NCBI GenBank assembly: GCA_964035575.1
Contig: OZ037890.1
Span: 1,240,001 to 1,304,000, forward strand
DNA from: Rhynchopus sp. YZ270_cl-10
Taxonomy: Eukaryota; Euglenozoa; Diplonemea; Diplonemida; Diplonemidae
Direction: 5' to 3'
DNA length: 64,000 nt
The number at the start of each line of letters is the position of its first letter. The first letter of the stretch is position 1. The notes below the pieces were generated by a model, which saw nothing but the letters and a program-made list of their open reading frames with translations, ran no database searches and was not told the DNA's origin. This document shows positions 43,045 through 55,200 of the stretch, one piece after another. Made by a program: the position numbers and the translations under genes.

Positions 43045-45347
43045 GTAACTGCGTATTGCACGCAAGCAGCGTCGATACAAGAGGTGTGGTGTCTCAGTAC
43101 AACGTGCGTGAGATATTGCACCCCAGAATGATTGCGCTGTAGCAGTGTCGTCACTGAGACTCCTGAAGGAGGTATTTTCAGGTGCGAATGAGTCTTCTTT
43201 TTTCTTCGTACAATTCATTGCACCAGGCTCGTATCAAGGTATCAAGGTGTCTTTACGGAGCACCACACCCTGCCGTCTTTACTGACGGTGTTACTTTAAG
43301 TTCGCGTGAGTGTACACATTTTTTTAAGTATGTCCCGTGTGTGGGGCTGTTTATTTTAAACCCGTTGTTTTTTTCCCCCTGATTCACATTCGCTCAGAAT
43401 TTCTACTTTTTTGTTAGACAGAAGCCTAATGGCATACAGCTGTATTGTTTCTATTATTAATACTTAGGAAACATACTTTGTGGGAAATGATTCAAACGTC
43501 TGAGAGGCACGCTGTTTTTTTTTTTGAATGCCTACTTTCCTTTGTTTTAAGCTGTGTGTGTGTGTGTGCACGAGCGGTGCAGTTATGATTCCTTTTTTTT
43601 TTGTTTTTTTTCCACGCTAACGAATACTCTGGGGTTCAGTGCCCTTGGGGGGCTTACATAATGTTATTTTACATCCCTTTTTTTTTTTTTTGCTGTAAAG
43701 ACGCCATTTCCTAGGACAATGGGCTCACCTATTTAAGGGTCGCGGTCTCGTTCGTTAACGGAATCAACCAGACAAATCACTCCACCAACCAGGAGCGGCC
43801 ACGAGATTAGCCAGACATTCGACACAAGAGACGCTGTTCTCCCTGCCTCTGTCCTGGTGATCCATTCAGGTGTAGTGAGGGCCGAATAAAATGAGGGACA
43901 TTAAGAATACTTTCCAAGTATTGCACGTATTAGACCTACAATGTTGCTGGCCCTGCCCTAGTGATGGTGTGCCTCGTTTTCAGTCTGTTCAGCAAACCGG
44001 GTTCGCCCCGTTTGCTGCCTTGAGAGCGGGTTGACACATCATGTAGACATGCTGTGTTTCTCTTTGAGTGGAATAATTTTTTCACTATTATGACGGATAC
44101 TGCCAGATCCGGCAGATCTGGGAGTCTCCGTGCGAGTGTTATGATTTTTTTTAAATCTCTTTTTCAGGAGAGTCAACAGCTTAGGCGCATCTTCACAAAT
44201 TTTCTCTTTTCAAGGTTTCATAGTGAGCCGTTTGCAAAGCCTTATCACTTTTTACCGGGGGGGTTTTTTTTCAACTCAATGATACGCAAAGCAAAGAGGC
44301 CATCTTACAAACACTTCTCTATTGTACTTCGCAGAAGGATCCAGACGAATCCTCTCATCTTTCGCGTGGAGTGCGGAAATATTTTTGTTGGGGCAAATAG
44401 TCGCAGACCTCTCGCTCTGACACCTATTTGGGCCATTTGAACAGTGGAGACTGTTCAAATGGCAACACTAATCCAACATTTTTTCAACAAAACAAAAAGA
44501 AAAGTATAGTATAGTGGAGCACACTCTAGGGTGGCTACACTTATACAACCAAGTTTTCAAAAAAGAAAAGAAAAGAAAAGAAAAGAATAGAACCACAGGG
44601 AACCACTACCATACGTTATGTACGCTGCGTGCAGCAGGCAAACGAAATAAGGGATAATCCGGGGTAATGGAGTAGTGGGTGGGAGGAATGAACTCATTGT
44701 GAGTGCACGGTGATCTTCTCAGGTTTTTATTTTTATTTTTGGAGGCCGGAGGGTACTTCTGCTTTCATCCGGATGGCTGGCATCGTACGTGGGTCAGTCG
44801 AGGTGCCTGCATCAACTACAGTTTTATTTTTATATTCCCACCGGAAGGAGTCCGCAAGAACCAAAATGAACAGCGAATCATTTCATATGTTTAGTAATCA
44901 GTTCTTCGCTTTGAGTACAATGTCTTTCAGGATTTTCTTTTTCTTTTCATCCTAACAATAACAAAAAGTCTTTTGTTATTTTTGCACTCGACGTTTTTAG
45001 GAAATGCGTCTTTTTTTTTGTTTGTTTTTTTGAGTGCATTTTGGAATTTCTTGTCAGAAGAGTACATTTAGTCTATTCTAGATTGGTATCATTGTGCGGA
45101 AGAACGAGCCTAATAACCTCATTTCCCCAGCACCTCCTACACATTTTTTTTGTTTTTTTTGGTACCCTCATTGAAGACATTCCCAAAGTTTGGACTCCAG
45201 ATTCTTTTGTACACAGCGCTGCTGACGCAAACGCAGCCCTGTCCTGTCCTGTCGGGTAGTATGAGCGTTAAAATCTGAATCGTCGGGTCAGTCTTGTGTT
45301 TCATTGTATTGCAACCACAGCCACAAACCACACCCACAGGGAACACA
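43045..45347. other. Intergenic region, 2.3 kb
   Basis: No gene recognised. It holds a (TG)n tract near 43556, a hairpin AGCAAAC...GTTTGCT at 43991-44016 with a TTCG loop, a perfect 13-bp inverted repeat at 44432-44463, and (AAAAG)n at about 44563-44586. ACCCACAG at 45339 precedes the next ATG. Confidence 0.5.
44432..44463. repeat. Perfect 13-bp inverted repeat
   Basis: GCCATTTGAACAG and its complement CTGTTCAAATGGC are separated by six bases. Could be an RNA hairpin or a tiny inverted-repeat insertion. Confidence 0.6.
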
Positions 45348-48300
45348 ATGCACTGTGCACGGGGGCTGATTAGCTTCCTCCTTGCGCTGCACAGTGTGAA
45401 CGATGTTTCGACTTCCGCAGCTCTGGACCTAAAGGATTGGAAAATCGTCATCATCCCCATCCATTCAGATCCTCTTATCGATGCGGGCAGTGCAAACCCA
45501 TGCGCAGACTTTGCAGGCGGTGGCATTGGGCATTCGCCTGGTATTGAACTCGTTAGAGCAAATTTGCCGTTTTTTTGCACACTGGCGGTCCCAAACAGCG
45601 AACGCGTGTTTATTGTTGGTCAGAACTGGACCCTCTCATCGCACACTGCAGACTGCTACACCAACACTTCCACAGAAGGTGGTTCGCAATACTATGGTGG
45701 CATGATGTGCAGCAAGTTCGCTGACACAGGAGTGCCTGACACTGTTGCGCCCAGCACAGTGGCACCCACCCAGCCTCCAGCGACATCGCCGCCACCAACT
45801 CCAGCACCTCCAACCCTGGTGCCAAGCACACTTGCACCAGCGACAGTTCCTCCTCAAACATCAGCACCAACAACTACAGCGCCGGACACACGTGCACCAG
45901 ACACACTGGCACCCACCCAGCCACCAGCCACAGCTTGGCCAGACACAATAGCACCACCAACACTGGCACCTCTGACTCTGTCGCCCGACACATCTTCTCC
46001 ACCCACCACACCACCAACTGCTCCGCCCACCCCCTCGCCAACCACAGCACTGCCGACCGTTGTCCCATCAACAGACGCACCAGCAACTCTGGCACCGCAC
46101 ACGTTGGTGCCACACAACGAGGAGGTCCCTGCAACACAGCAGCCGTCCGTGCCGCACTCCCCAGCACCGCACACGTTGGTGCCGACTCACGTGTCGACAA
46201 CGGACGCACCAAGGTTCCCGCCGCAGGCCCCATGTGGCAGTCTTGCATTGGTGACGTCGTTTGCGAATGTTGCTGAGCACGACACACGTGCGCCGCTGCT
46301 GTTTGGTGGTGGCTTCACGATGCAGGCAACGGTGCTGCTGGAGGAGTACACATACGGCGCACCCATCATGGATTTCTCGCACGGGTCTGATGGGGGGAAC
46401 GTGATTGTTGCGCAGTTGCAAGCAAGCGGGAAAGTGTACGTCAGCACCCGCACGTTCAGCACCACCAGCCACGAACGTCTTGTGATCACGCGTGACCCAC
46501 TCCCTCTTGGGAGGGACGTGACTGTGTACGTGAGGCTTGCAGATGGCGGCACTGTGTCGGTGTACTTTGACAGGGTGCTGCAAGTGGAGGAGGAGACGGA
46601 ACACATGACCCCCGAGTACGGCGTGCGCACAGTGGCGTTGATTGGTGCAAGCTCGTTCGCAGAAGACAAAGACATTAATGGCACAGTTCAGAACTTCGCT
46701 TTCTCAGCTTGTTTGGTGGGAACTGACGCACCACAGTCGACTTCGACATCGTCGTCGTCGTCGTTCCCTGTGTGGGTTGTTGCTGTGCCTGTGGCAGTGG
46801 TGTTCTGCCTTCTGCTTCTGTGCTGCGTTTGGGCGTTCTTTTTCAGACAAAATCAGCAACAAAGGTTTGTCCCAGCTATTGAAGAAGAACTGGTTCACAG
46901 AGATGACCTTGCCCTGGACAGTGCGAGTGACGTGGCCGATGCAGAGCATATTAATCAAGGGTTGCTAGTTGACTCGCCGTACCCAACAAGCACCATAAAC
47001 GCGGTCTCCACTGCTGTGCCAACTACGACGACGACGGAGCAGTTCCACGACTGCAACTACGTGCAGACGATGCACACAGGGTCGACCTTCAGCGACACAG
47101 TTGAGATGTTGTTTGACGAAATGACTCAGACAACCTTTGGGAGTGTGGGGTACGGGTACGAAGCCGCGCGTGCACGTATTGGTCCCTTCCACAGGGAGGA
47201 CGTGGTGCACTGGCGGGGCACGAGGTTGGTTGCGAAGGGTGCGTTTGGTGCAGTGTACTCGGGGACGTGTGGGGACAAGTGCATGGCGATGAAGACGCTC
47301 CACAACCGGACGAGCGAGGAGGACGCACAGCTGACAGTGGAACAGGTGCGTCTGTTCCGTGGGATTGGGGAGCACGAGAACGTTGTGTCTCTGTACGACA
47401 CGATCTACGTGTGTGCAACGAACACACTGTGCATATTCATGGAGTACCTGGAGGGGACAACGCTGGCACACATTGTTGCCGAGGAGGGGATGGGGGAGGC
47501 TGAGGCAGCACGCATCATGCGGCAGGTTGTGTCTGGCCTGAAGCACCTGCACTCACACGACCTTGTGCACAGGGATCTGAAAGGGGAGAACGTTGTGCTG
47601 TCTGCAGACAGGTCTGTGGCAAAGTTGTGTGACTTTGGTGTTCTGAAGGAAGTGACTGGGAAGACGGAGATACACACTGTGATGACACAAGCGAACACAA
47701 TTGCGGGGACACCGGGTTGGATCGCACCTGAGGTGATGAGTGCTGGGGCTGGGTTCACGAAGAGCGGGAAGCCTGCAGATATTTACAGCTTTGGGTGCAC
47801 GTTGTCAGAGGCACTGAACAACGGGCGGCCGCCTGTGGTGCCTGTGGCCGACAACTTGTGGGGTTGGGTGGCAGGTGCGTCAAAACGCCAATCGGTGTCG
47901 CCTGAGCTGCCTTCGGGCCTGAGTGAGGAGGCGAGAGGGCTGATCTCGCAGTGCCTTGCACGTGACGCACTGAGCCGTCCGACTGTGGACGGTGTTGCGG
48001 AACATGCATTCTTGCAGCCACGCAGCTCTGGTGGGAGTGGGAATGGAAGGGGTGGGCGGTCACAGCACCTGACACGCGCACAGATGAACAGTTGGGCACA
48101 GACAGACATTCTCGGACAGGGCTCTTTTGGAACGGTGTTCTCTGGGCAGCTGCCGGACGCACGCCAGATTGCAGTGAAGGTGATCTCGCTGAAGGGGAAG
48201 GGGTCTGAGCAGGTGCGTGAGGTGCGTGCCTCTGCAGAAGCTGAGTTCCGTCTGCTGCTGTCTTTGGAGCATCCGAACATTGTGCAGTGTCTGGGCCACA

Positions 48301-48935
48301 AGTGGGAGTCAGACCGGCTGGAGATCTTCATGGAACTTGTGACGGGTGGGACTGTGCGGAATCTGGTGAAGCGTGTGCAGGGGGGACGTCTGATGGACAG
48401 CGTTGTGCGTGTGTACACAAAGCAGGTGCTGAGTGCGCTGCAGTACCTGCATGCAGGTGCGGGTGGGACTGGGCCTGTGGTGCACCGTGACGTGAAGGGG
48501 GCGAACCTGCTTATCGACAAGGAGGGGACGATCAAGCTTGTGGACTTTGGGTGCAGCAAGCTGTTTGAGGGTGACGAGGGGCTTGGGACGTGTGTGGGGA
48601 CGTTGAACTGGATGGCGCCGGAGGTGCTGTCTGGGCGTGGCACGGCAGGGTCGTATGGGACGAAGTGCGACATCTGGTCTCTGGGGTGCACTGTTGTCGA
48701 GATGCTTGGTGCTATTCCGTGGCGTGCTGCAGGCTGCATATCTTCGTTTGAGGTCATGAACAAAATCAACTCGAGCACGGGTGGCCCACCTGTGCCTGCG
48801 TCAGCGCCGCCTGCGTTGGTCGACTTCCTTGCGTTGTGCTTCTTGCGCGACCCAGCCAGACGTGCGTCTGCAGTGGATTTGTTGCAATGCGAGTTTCTGG
48901 TAAGTCTCCCAGAGACCATTCAGTGTTTGAGTTAA
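45348..48935 (+). CDS. Receptor-like tandem protein kinase, cluster member 3
   Basis: Intronless, 1195 residues. Signal peptide (MHCARGLISFLLALHSVNDV), module A (about 27-128), Pro/Thr stalk (about 128-286), lectin/LamG-like domain (288-460), transmembrane helix (472-498), a juxtamembrane tail with YVQTMHTGSTFSDTVEM, kinase 1 (about 619-890) and kinase 2 (about 914-1184). Both kinases keep VAIK-type Lys, HRD and DFG. The kinase DNA is almost identical to that of member 5, but the last 60 codons (LGAIPWRAAG...VPASAPPALVDF) follow member 2 instead, then diverge. This patchwork suggests gene conversion. It ends in QCLS. Confidence 0.9.
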   Translation: MHCARGLISFLLALHSVNDVSTSAALDLKDWKIVIIPIHSDPLIDAGSANPCADFAGGGIGHSPGIELVRANLPFFCTLAVPNSERVFIVGQNWTLSSHTADCYTNTSTEGGSQYYGGMMCSKFADTGVPDTVAPSTVAPTQPPATSPPPTPAPPTLVPSTLAPATVPPQTSAPTTTAPDTRAPDTLAPTQPPATAWPDTIAPPTLAPLTLSPDTSSPPTTPPTAPPTPSPTTALPTVVPSTDAPATLAPHTLVPHNEEVPATQQPSVPHSPAPHTLVPTHVSTTDAPRFPPQAPCGSLALVTSFANVAEHDTRAPLLFGGGFTMQATVLLEEYTYGAPIMDFSHGSDGGNVIVAQLQASGKVYVSTRTFSTTSHERLVITRDPLPLGRDVTVYVRLADGGTVSVYFDRVLQVEEETEHMTPEYGVRTVALIGASSFAEDKDINGTVQNFAFSACLVGTDAPQSTSTSSSSSFPVWVVAVPVAVVFCLLLLCCVWAFFFRQNQQQRFVPAIEEELVHRDDLALDSASDVADAEHINQGLLVDSPYPTSTINAVSTAVPTTTTTEQFHDCNYVQTMHTGSTFSDTVEMLFDEMTQTTFGSVGYGYEAARARIGPFHREDVVHWRGTRLVAKGAFGAVYSGTCGDKCMAMKTLHNRTSEEDAQLTVEQVRLFRGIGEHENVVSLYDTIYVCATNTLCIFMEYLEGTTLAHIVAEEGMGEAEAARIMRQVVSGLKHLHSHDLVHRDLKGENVVLSADRSVAKLCDFGVLKEVTGKTEIHTVMTQANTIAGTPGWIAPEVMSAGAGFTKSGKPADIYSFGCTLSEALNNGRPPVVPVADNLWGWVAGASKRQSVSPELPSGLSEEARGLISQCLARDALSRPTVDGVAEHAFLQPRSSGGSGNGRGGRSQHLTRAQMNSWAQTDILGQGSFGTVFSGQLPDARQIAVKVISLKGKGSEQVREVRASAEAEFRLLLSLEHPNIVQCLGHKWESDRLEIFMELVTGGTVRNLVKRVQGGRLMDSVVRVYTKQVLSALQYLHAGAGGTGPVVHRDVKGANLLIDKEGTIKLVDFGCSKLFEGDEGLGTCVGTLNWMAPEVLSGRGTAGSYGTKCDIWSLGCTVVEMLGAIPWRAAGCISSFEVMNKINSSTGGPPVPASAPPALVDFLALCFLRDPARRASAVDLLQCEFLVSLPETIQCLS

Positions 48936-50222
48936 CGCTCTTGGAAAGAACACCTCGTTTTATATTCTCATTTAAATTTGTTTCAATAACCTTTCTCTCC
49001 ATCATTACTCTACTGTCGCGTGTTTTAGTATTGTGTTCGAATGCTCTACTGATAGTATCGCTGAAGTGCTTTCTGTATAGTGCCAGGGCGTGCCTTATAT
49101 TTGTCTGAAAAGGCATCTTCACCCGCTGCACACGAAAGAGACATCTTTTTCAGTGTGTTTTTTTTTTGGCTCGTGTATTATTTTACGTTTCAGAAGTAAT
49201 GCGTTCGTAACCCTGCCTACAAGCTTTGTTACCTCTTCAACGCAACAGCTTCGGTTCTTTTGTCTACTTGTCATTAGCCCTGGCGGCTCGTGTTGTTCTG
49301 TGTAACTAGCCGGGTCTTGCGATCCGACTGGTGTCTCTTTTACTCAGCACCTTTTACTCAGTAAGGGTGCCGTTGCTTTTGGTGAGCAGGTTGACGCGTT
49401 ATGTGAACACCTCCCCTATCCCTGCTTAGGGAGGAAAAGGGCACAGACATCACATCTTTCCCCCCTTTTTTAACTAAAAAAACAGTTAATAGTGTTTTGT
49501 TGTGATTCAAGCCTTGAGTGTTTCTTTGGATGTTGGATTCAGTGTTACGAACGAAATCTGGAACCTTCGTGAGTGAGCGGTCCTTATCGATGGTAGAACT
49601 GTTGTTGGTCATTCTCACTGTGGTGTCGCTCCTTTGTGTGTATTGTTTCGTATGCGTCGTTTAGTAGTTTTAGTAGACTCTGTTTTGTATGCCTTTGTGC
49701 ACATGGTGTGAACGAAGCGAACCAAGCCACCCTCTATGACTATCGCACTACATTGCTGTACGTGTGGGTTGCGCTCCTAACTTTGTACACTTTTTTGAAC
49801 ATTAGGATGTGGATGTGGCGGCTATGTGCACGTGGTCCTCTCTTGTTTTATGAAGTGAAAGTACATGGTTGTGTTTGCTCTGTTTCTTTTCCCGTTGTGC
49901 TTCGTTTGTATGCTACAAATTGCAAACGGACGCAGTATTGGAAAGTCAAATTATTCCATACAGTACATAAAGTCATTGATGCATGTCTCCAGATGTGCTG
50001 AGATATGACGTGCCCGCGTGGTGGTTAAACGTGCAAATTTTGTTTCTGTTTGTGCACTTTATAACCGTGTGGCCATCTCGTGGGCAGTCTGTTGCATGGG
50101 GTGTTGGCTTCTTGTTCACATGATCAATAATAGTACTTTACAAACAACAAGACGGCTGTGGGTTTTATTTCCCCCTTACTTCTGCCAGCGCACCCACCAC
50201 AACCACAACCACAGGGAACACA
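48936..50222. other. Intergenic region, 1.3 kb
   Basis: No gene or obvious repeat. CACAACCACAG ends at 50214, just before the next ATG. Confidence 0.5.
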
Positions 50223-51275
50223 ATGCACTGTGCACGGGGGCTGATTAGCTTCCTCCTTGCGCTGCACAGTGTACACGATGTTTCTGCAGCAATCAACACA
50301 AATGACTGGGAGGCGGTAGAAGTTGGTGCCGACTCAAGTGTTTCAAACCCATGCACAGGCATTGGGCATTTGCCTGGTATTGAACTGGTGAACGCAAATT
50401 TGCCAGCATTTTGCCAACTGGTAGTCCCAAACAGTAAAAAGGTGTTTATTGTTGGTCAGGACTGGCTTCTCTCATCCCACACCGCAGACTGCTACACTGT
50501 CACTGCATCGTCAACTGGTACTATTGTGTGGGGAGGCATGGTGTGCAGTAGGTTCGCCGCAACAGACGTTCCAGACACTGTTGCACCTCCGACACCAGCA
50601 CCTCCGACACTGGCGCCAAGCACACCTGCACCGCCGACATCGTCGCCACCAACTCCAGCACCTCCAACCCTGGCACCTCCGACACCTGCACCTCCAACAC
50701 TGGCGCCAAGCACACCTGCACCAGCGACAGTTCCTCCTCAAACATCAGCACCAAAAACCACAGCGCCGGTCACAAATATACCAGACACACTGGTACCCAC
50801 TGTTGCACCTCCTACACCTGCACCGCCGACACGGTCACCTCCAATTTTTACAATGCCGCCGCCAACTCCAGCACCTCTTACAGTAGCGCCACTACAAACA
50901 CCGACACTAGCACCTCCGAGCCGGGCGCCAAGGACCTATTTACCGGCACGAAGGACAACGTCGCCACCCACAGTGTCTACAAGGGGACCTAGAATGCTGT
51001 CACCCACTCCAGCAACAGAGTTGCCACAAACTGCAACACCCACCTATTTTCCTCCCCCACTGGCACGCACAGCTACACCCAGTGGATCGGCCTCAGCACC
51101 TGACACGCCTTCGTCGTCGTCGTCGTTCCGTGTATGGGTTATAGCTGTGCCTGTGGCAGGGTTGCTTTTGTGTGGCGGTTGGGTGTTCTTCTTCGCACAC
51201 AGGTATATGCGCCGCGAAAGCGTTGCCCCAGTTGGGGAAAAATTGGTTCAGATGGATGACATGGAGGTTGAGTGA
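50223..51275 (+). CDS. Receptor-like protein 4 of the cluster, short, no lectin or kinase domain
   Basis: Intronless, 350 residues. Signal peptide, module A (about 22-115, very close to member 5), a Pro/Thr stalk built from APPTPAPPTLAP-type repeats (115-297), a transmembrane helix (about 301-323, VWVIAVPVAGLLLCGGWVFF) and a 27-residue tail ending QMDDMEVE. The tail keeps the EKLVQMDDMEVE start seen in paralogues (EEQLVQMEDAL), then stops. It may be a natural truncated receptor or decoy, or an adhesin, rather than a broken gene, because the frame is intact from start to stop. Confidence 0.83.
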   Translation: MHCARGLISFLLALHSVHDVSAAINTNDWEAVEVGADSSVSNPCTGIGHLPGIELVNANLPAFCQLVVPNSKKVFIVGQDWLLSSHTADCYTVTASSTGTIVWGGMVCSRFAATDVPDTVAPPTPAPPTLAPSTPAPPTSSPPTPAPPTLAPPTPAPPTLAPSTPAPATVPPQTSAPKTTAPVTNIPDTLVPTVAPPTPAPPTRSPPIFTMPPPTPAPLTVAPLQTPTLAPPSRAPRTYLPARRTTSPPTVSTRGPRMLSPTPATELPQTATPTYFPPPLARTATPSGSASAPDTPSSSSSFRVWVIAVPVAGLLLCGGWVFFFAHRYMRRESVAPVGEKLVQMDDMEVE

Positions 51276-52205
51276 CGTGGCATATCGGAGGTAATCTTTC
51301 AGAGTATCTTTTTCAGCACAAGCTTCTTTCCCTACGCTATCCTGGCGTTCTGTTTCAAAAAATTAGGAAAACGACACGGCGGGTGATACGCGCCACACCC
51401 AACGGCAGCACACAAGACGTCACAGTTGTGGCGAAGTAGGGCTGCCCTCCGGGTCGGTCGGAATCCACTCTGTCATGGAGTGAAGGACGGCATAAAGGCA
51501 CACCCCGCTCGTGTCTAAGTAACGAACTATCGAACACAAACAATGTAAAGTACACACTCTAATCCACAGCATCGCAAAACCTAGCAAGGCAACAGATTGT
51601 AAGAAAAGGCAATACGCGCTTTGCCTTTCGCTGAAAAGGCAAGCTTGTTCTTGCTTACCACCGTGTGTTAAAAATAAGTATTCTGTCGTGGTTCATCCCA
51701 AAAATAAAGTGTAATTTTTGTACTTTTGTGATTCTTTTGTGGTGACTTGGGGGGTTTTTGAGCCACAATATTCGTTTTTGTTTTTCGCATCTATGCACAC
51801 CCTTCCTTCTCCCAGCACCTATATTTAGCAGCACTGTACGACTCTAAAATAGCGTTATGTGGGGTTTGAGAGTACTCTAAACAAAAAAAGGAGTGCGTCG
51901 GCCTGCTATATCCTTTCACCTCCTCCTCTGGCAGGGTAGGGCTGGGGAAAATAACAAAACCTGCATTCTCGAACTTTTCTACTGACGTGATTCCTGGGAC
52001 GCATCCCAACAAATTATCACCATATTCAGCAGAAGAAAATCATTTTTCGCGTTTTTCCGTTTCCCACTCTATCCCTCCCCGTACCTTTGGCACTAACGGT
52101 GCCATGAGATTATCCCATATTTCCTCCCCTTTAGATTTGTTATGATTTCTTTTGACCTCTAAGAGTACGATCATAAACCCCATAACCACAACCACAGGGA
52201 ACACA
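51276..52205. other. Intergenic region, 0.9 kb
   Basis: No gene seen. The last 25 bases (AACCACAACCACAGGGAACACA) match the lead of the paralogues. Confidence 0.5.
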
Positions 52206-55200
52206 ATGCACTGTGCACGGGGGCTGATTAGCTTCCTCCTTGCGCTGCACAGTGTACACGATGTTTCTGCAGCAATCAACACAAATGACTGGGACGCGAT
52301 CGAAGCTGGTGCAGACTCTAGCGTTTCAAACCCATGCACAGGCATTGGGCATTTGCCTGGTATTGAACTGGTGAACGCAAATTTGCCAGCATTTTGCCAA
52401 CTGGTAGTCCCAAACAGTAAAAAGGTGTTTGTTGTAGGTCAGGACTGGCTTCTCTCATCCCACACCGCAGACTGCTACACTGTCACTGCATCGTCAACTG
52501 GTACTATTGTGTGGGGAGGCATGGTGTGCAGTAGGTTCGCCGCAACAGACGTTCCAGACACTGTTGCACCTCCGACACCAGCACCTCCGACACTGGCGCC
52601 AAGCACACCTGCACCGCCGACATCGTCGCCACCAACTCCAGCACCTCCAACCCTGGCACCTCCGACACCTGCACCTCCAACACTGGCGCCAAGCACACCT
52701 GCACCAGCGACAGTTCCTCCTCAAACATCAGCACCAACAACTACAGCGCCGGACACACGTGCACCAGATACACTGGCACCCACCCAGCCACCAGCCACAG
52801 CTTGGCCAGACACAATAGCACCACCAACTTGGTCACCCACCCAGCCACCAGACACAGCGCAACCAGACACAATAGCACCAACACTGGCACCTCTGACTCT
52901 GTCGCCCGACACATCTTCTCCACCCACCACACCACCAACTGCTCTGCCCACCCCCTCGCCAACCACAGCACTGCCGACCGTTGTCCCATCAACAGACGCA
53001 CCAGCAACTCTGGCACCGCACACGTTGGTGCCGACTCACGTGTCGACAACAGACGCACCAAGGTTCCCGCCGCAGGCCCCATGTGGCAGTCTTGCATTGG
53101 TGACGTCGTTTGCGAATGTTGCTGAGCACGACACACGTGCGCCGCTGCTGTTTGGTGGTGGCTTCACGATGCAGGCAACGGTGCTGCTGGAGGAGTACAC
53201 ATACGGCGCACCCATCATGGACTTCTCGCACGGGTCTGATGGGGGGAACGTGATTGTTGCGCAGTTGCAAGCAAGCGGGAAGGTGTACGTCAGCACCCGC
53301 ACGTTCAGCACCACCAGCCACGAACGTCTTGTGATCACGCGTGACCCACTCCCTCTTGGGAGGGACGTGACTGTGTACGTGAGGCTTGCAGATGGCGGCA
53401 CTGTGTCGGTGTACTTTGACAGGGTGCTGCAAGTGGAGGAGGAGACGGAACACATGACCCCCGAGTACGGCGTGCGCACAGTGGCGTTGATTGGTGCAAG
53501 CTCGTTCGCAGAAGACAAAGACATTAATGGCACAGTTCAGAACTTCGCTTTCTCAGCTTGTTTGGTGGGAACTGACGCACCACAGTCGACTTCGACTTTT
53601 GAAAATGTGCAAACAGGTGCACCGTCCTCAGCACCCGACACGTCGCCGTCGTCGTCGTTCCCTGTGTGGGTTGTTGCTGTGCCTGTGGCAGTGGTGTTCT
53701 GCCTTCTGCTTCTGTGCTGCGTTTGGGCGTTCTTTTTCAGACAAAATCAGCAACAAAGGTTTGTCCCAGCTATTGAAGAAGAACTGGTTCACAGAGATGA
53801 CCTCGCCCTGGACAGTGCGAGTGACGTGGCCGATGCAGAGCATATGGAGCAAGGGTTGCTGGTTGACTCGCCGTACCCAACAAGCACCATAAACGCGGTC
53901 TCCACTGCTGTGCCAACTACGACGACGACGGAGCAGTTCCACAACAACAACTACGTGCAGACGATGCACACAGGGTCGACCTTCAGCGACACAGTTGAGA
54001 TGTTGTTTGACGAAATGACTCAGACAACCTTTGGGAGTGTGGGGTACGGGTACGAAGCCGCGCGTGCACGTATTGGTCCCTTCCACAGGGAGGACGTGGT
54101 GCACTGGCGGGGCACGAGGTTGGTTGCGAAGGGTGCGTTTGGTGCAGTGTACTCGGGGACGTGTGGGGACAAGTGCATGGCGATGAAGACGCTCCACAAC
54201 CGGACGAGCGAGGAGGACGCACAGCTGACAGTGGAACAGGTGCGTCTGTTCCGTGGGATTGGGGAGCACGAGAACGTTGTGTCTCTGTACGACACGATCT
54301 ACGTGTGTGCAACGAACACACTGTGCATATTCATGGAGTACCTGGAGGGGACAACGCTGGCACACATTGTTGCCGAGGAGGGGATGGGGGAGGCTGAGGC
54401 AGCACGCATCATGCGGCAGGTTGTGTCTGGCCTGAAGCACCTGCACTCACACGACCTTGTGCACAGGGATCTGAAAGGGGAGAACGTTGTGCTGTCTGCA
54501 GACAGGTCTGTGGCAAAGTTGTGTGACTTTGGTGTTCTGAAGGAAGTGACTGGGAAGACGGAGATACACACTGTGATGACACAAGCGAACACAATTGCGG
54601 GGACACCGGGTTGGATCGCACCTGAGGTGATGAGTGCTGGGGCTGGGTTCACGAAGAGCGGGAAGCCTGCAGATATTTACAGCTTTGGGTGCACGTTGTC
54701 AGAGGCACTGAACAACGGGCGGCCGCCTGTGGTGCCTGTGGCCGACAACTTGTGGGGTTGGGTGGCAGGTGCGTCAAAACGCCAATCGGTGTCGCCTGAG
54801 CTGCCTTCGGGCCTGAGTGAGGAGGCGAGAGGGCTGATCTCGCAGTGCCTTGCACGTGACGCACTGAGCCGTCCGACTGTGGACGGTGTTGCGGAACATG
54901 CATTCTTGCAGCCACGCAGCTCTGGTGGGAGTGGGAATGGAAGGGGTGGGCGGTCACAGCACCTGACACGCGCACAGATGAACAGTTGGGCACAGACAGA
55001 CATTCTCGGACAGGGCTCTTTTGGAACGGTGTTCTCTGGGCAGCTGCCGGACGCACGCCAGATTGCAGTGAAGGTGATCTCGCTGAAGGGGAAGGGGTCT
55101 GAGCAGGTGCGTGAGGTGCGTGCCTCTGCAGAAGCTGAGTTCCGTCTGCTGCTGTCTTTGGAGCATCCGAACATTGTGCAGTGTCTGGGCCACAAGTGGG

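Noticed and set aside
49343-49376. CACCTTTTACTCAGTAAGGGTG hairpin as a U5 snRNA loop
   Set aside because: The conserved loop sequence would be buried in the stem, and no Sm site or second stem follows.
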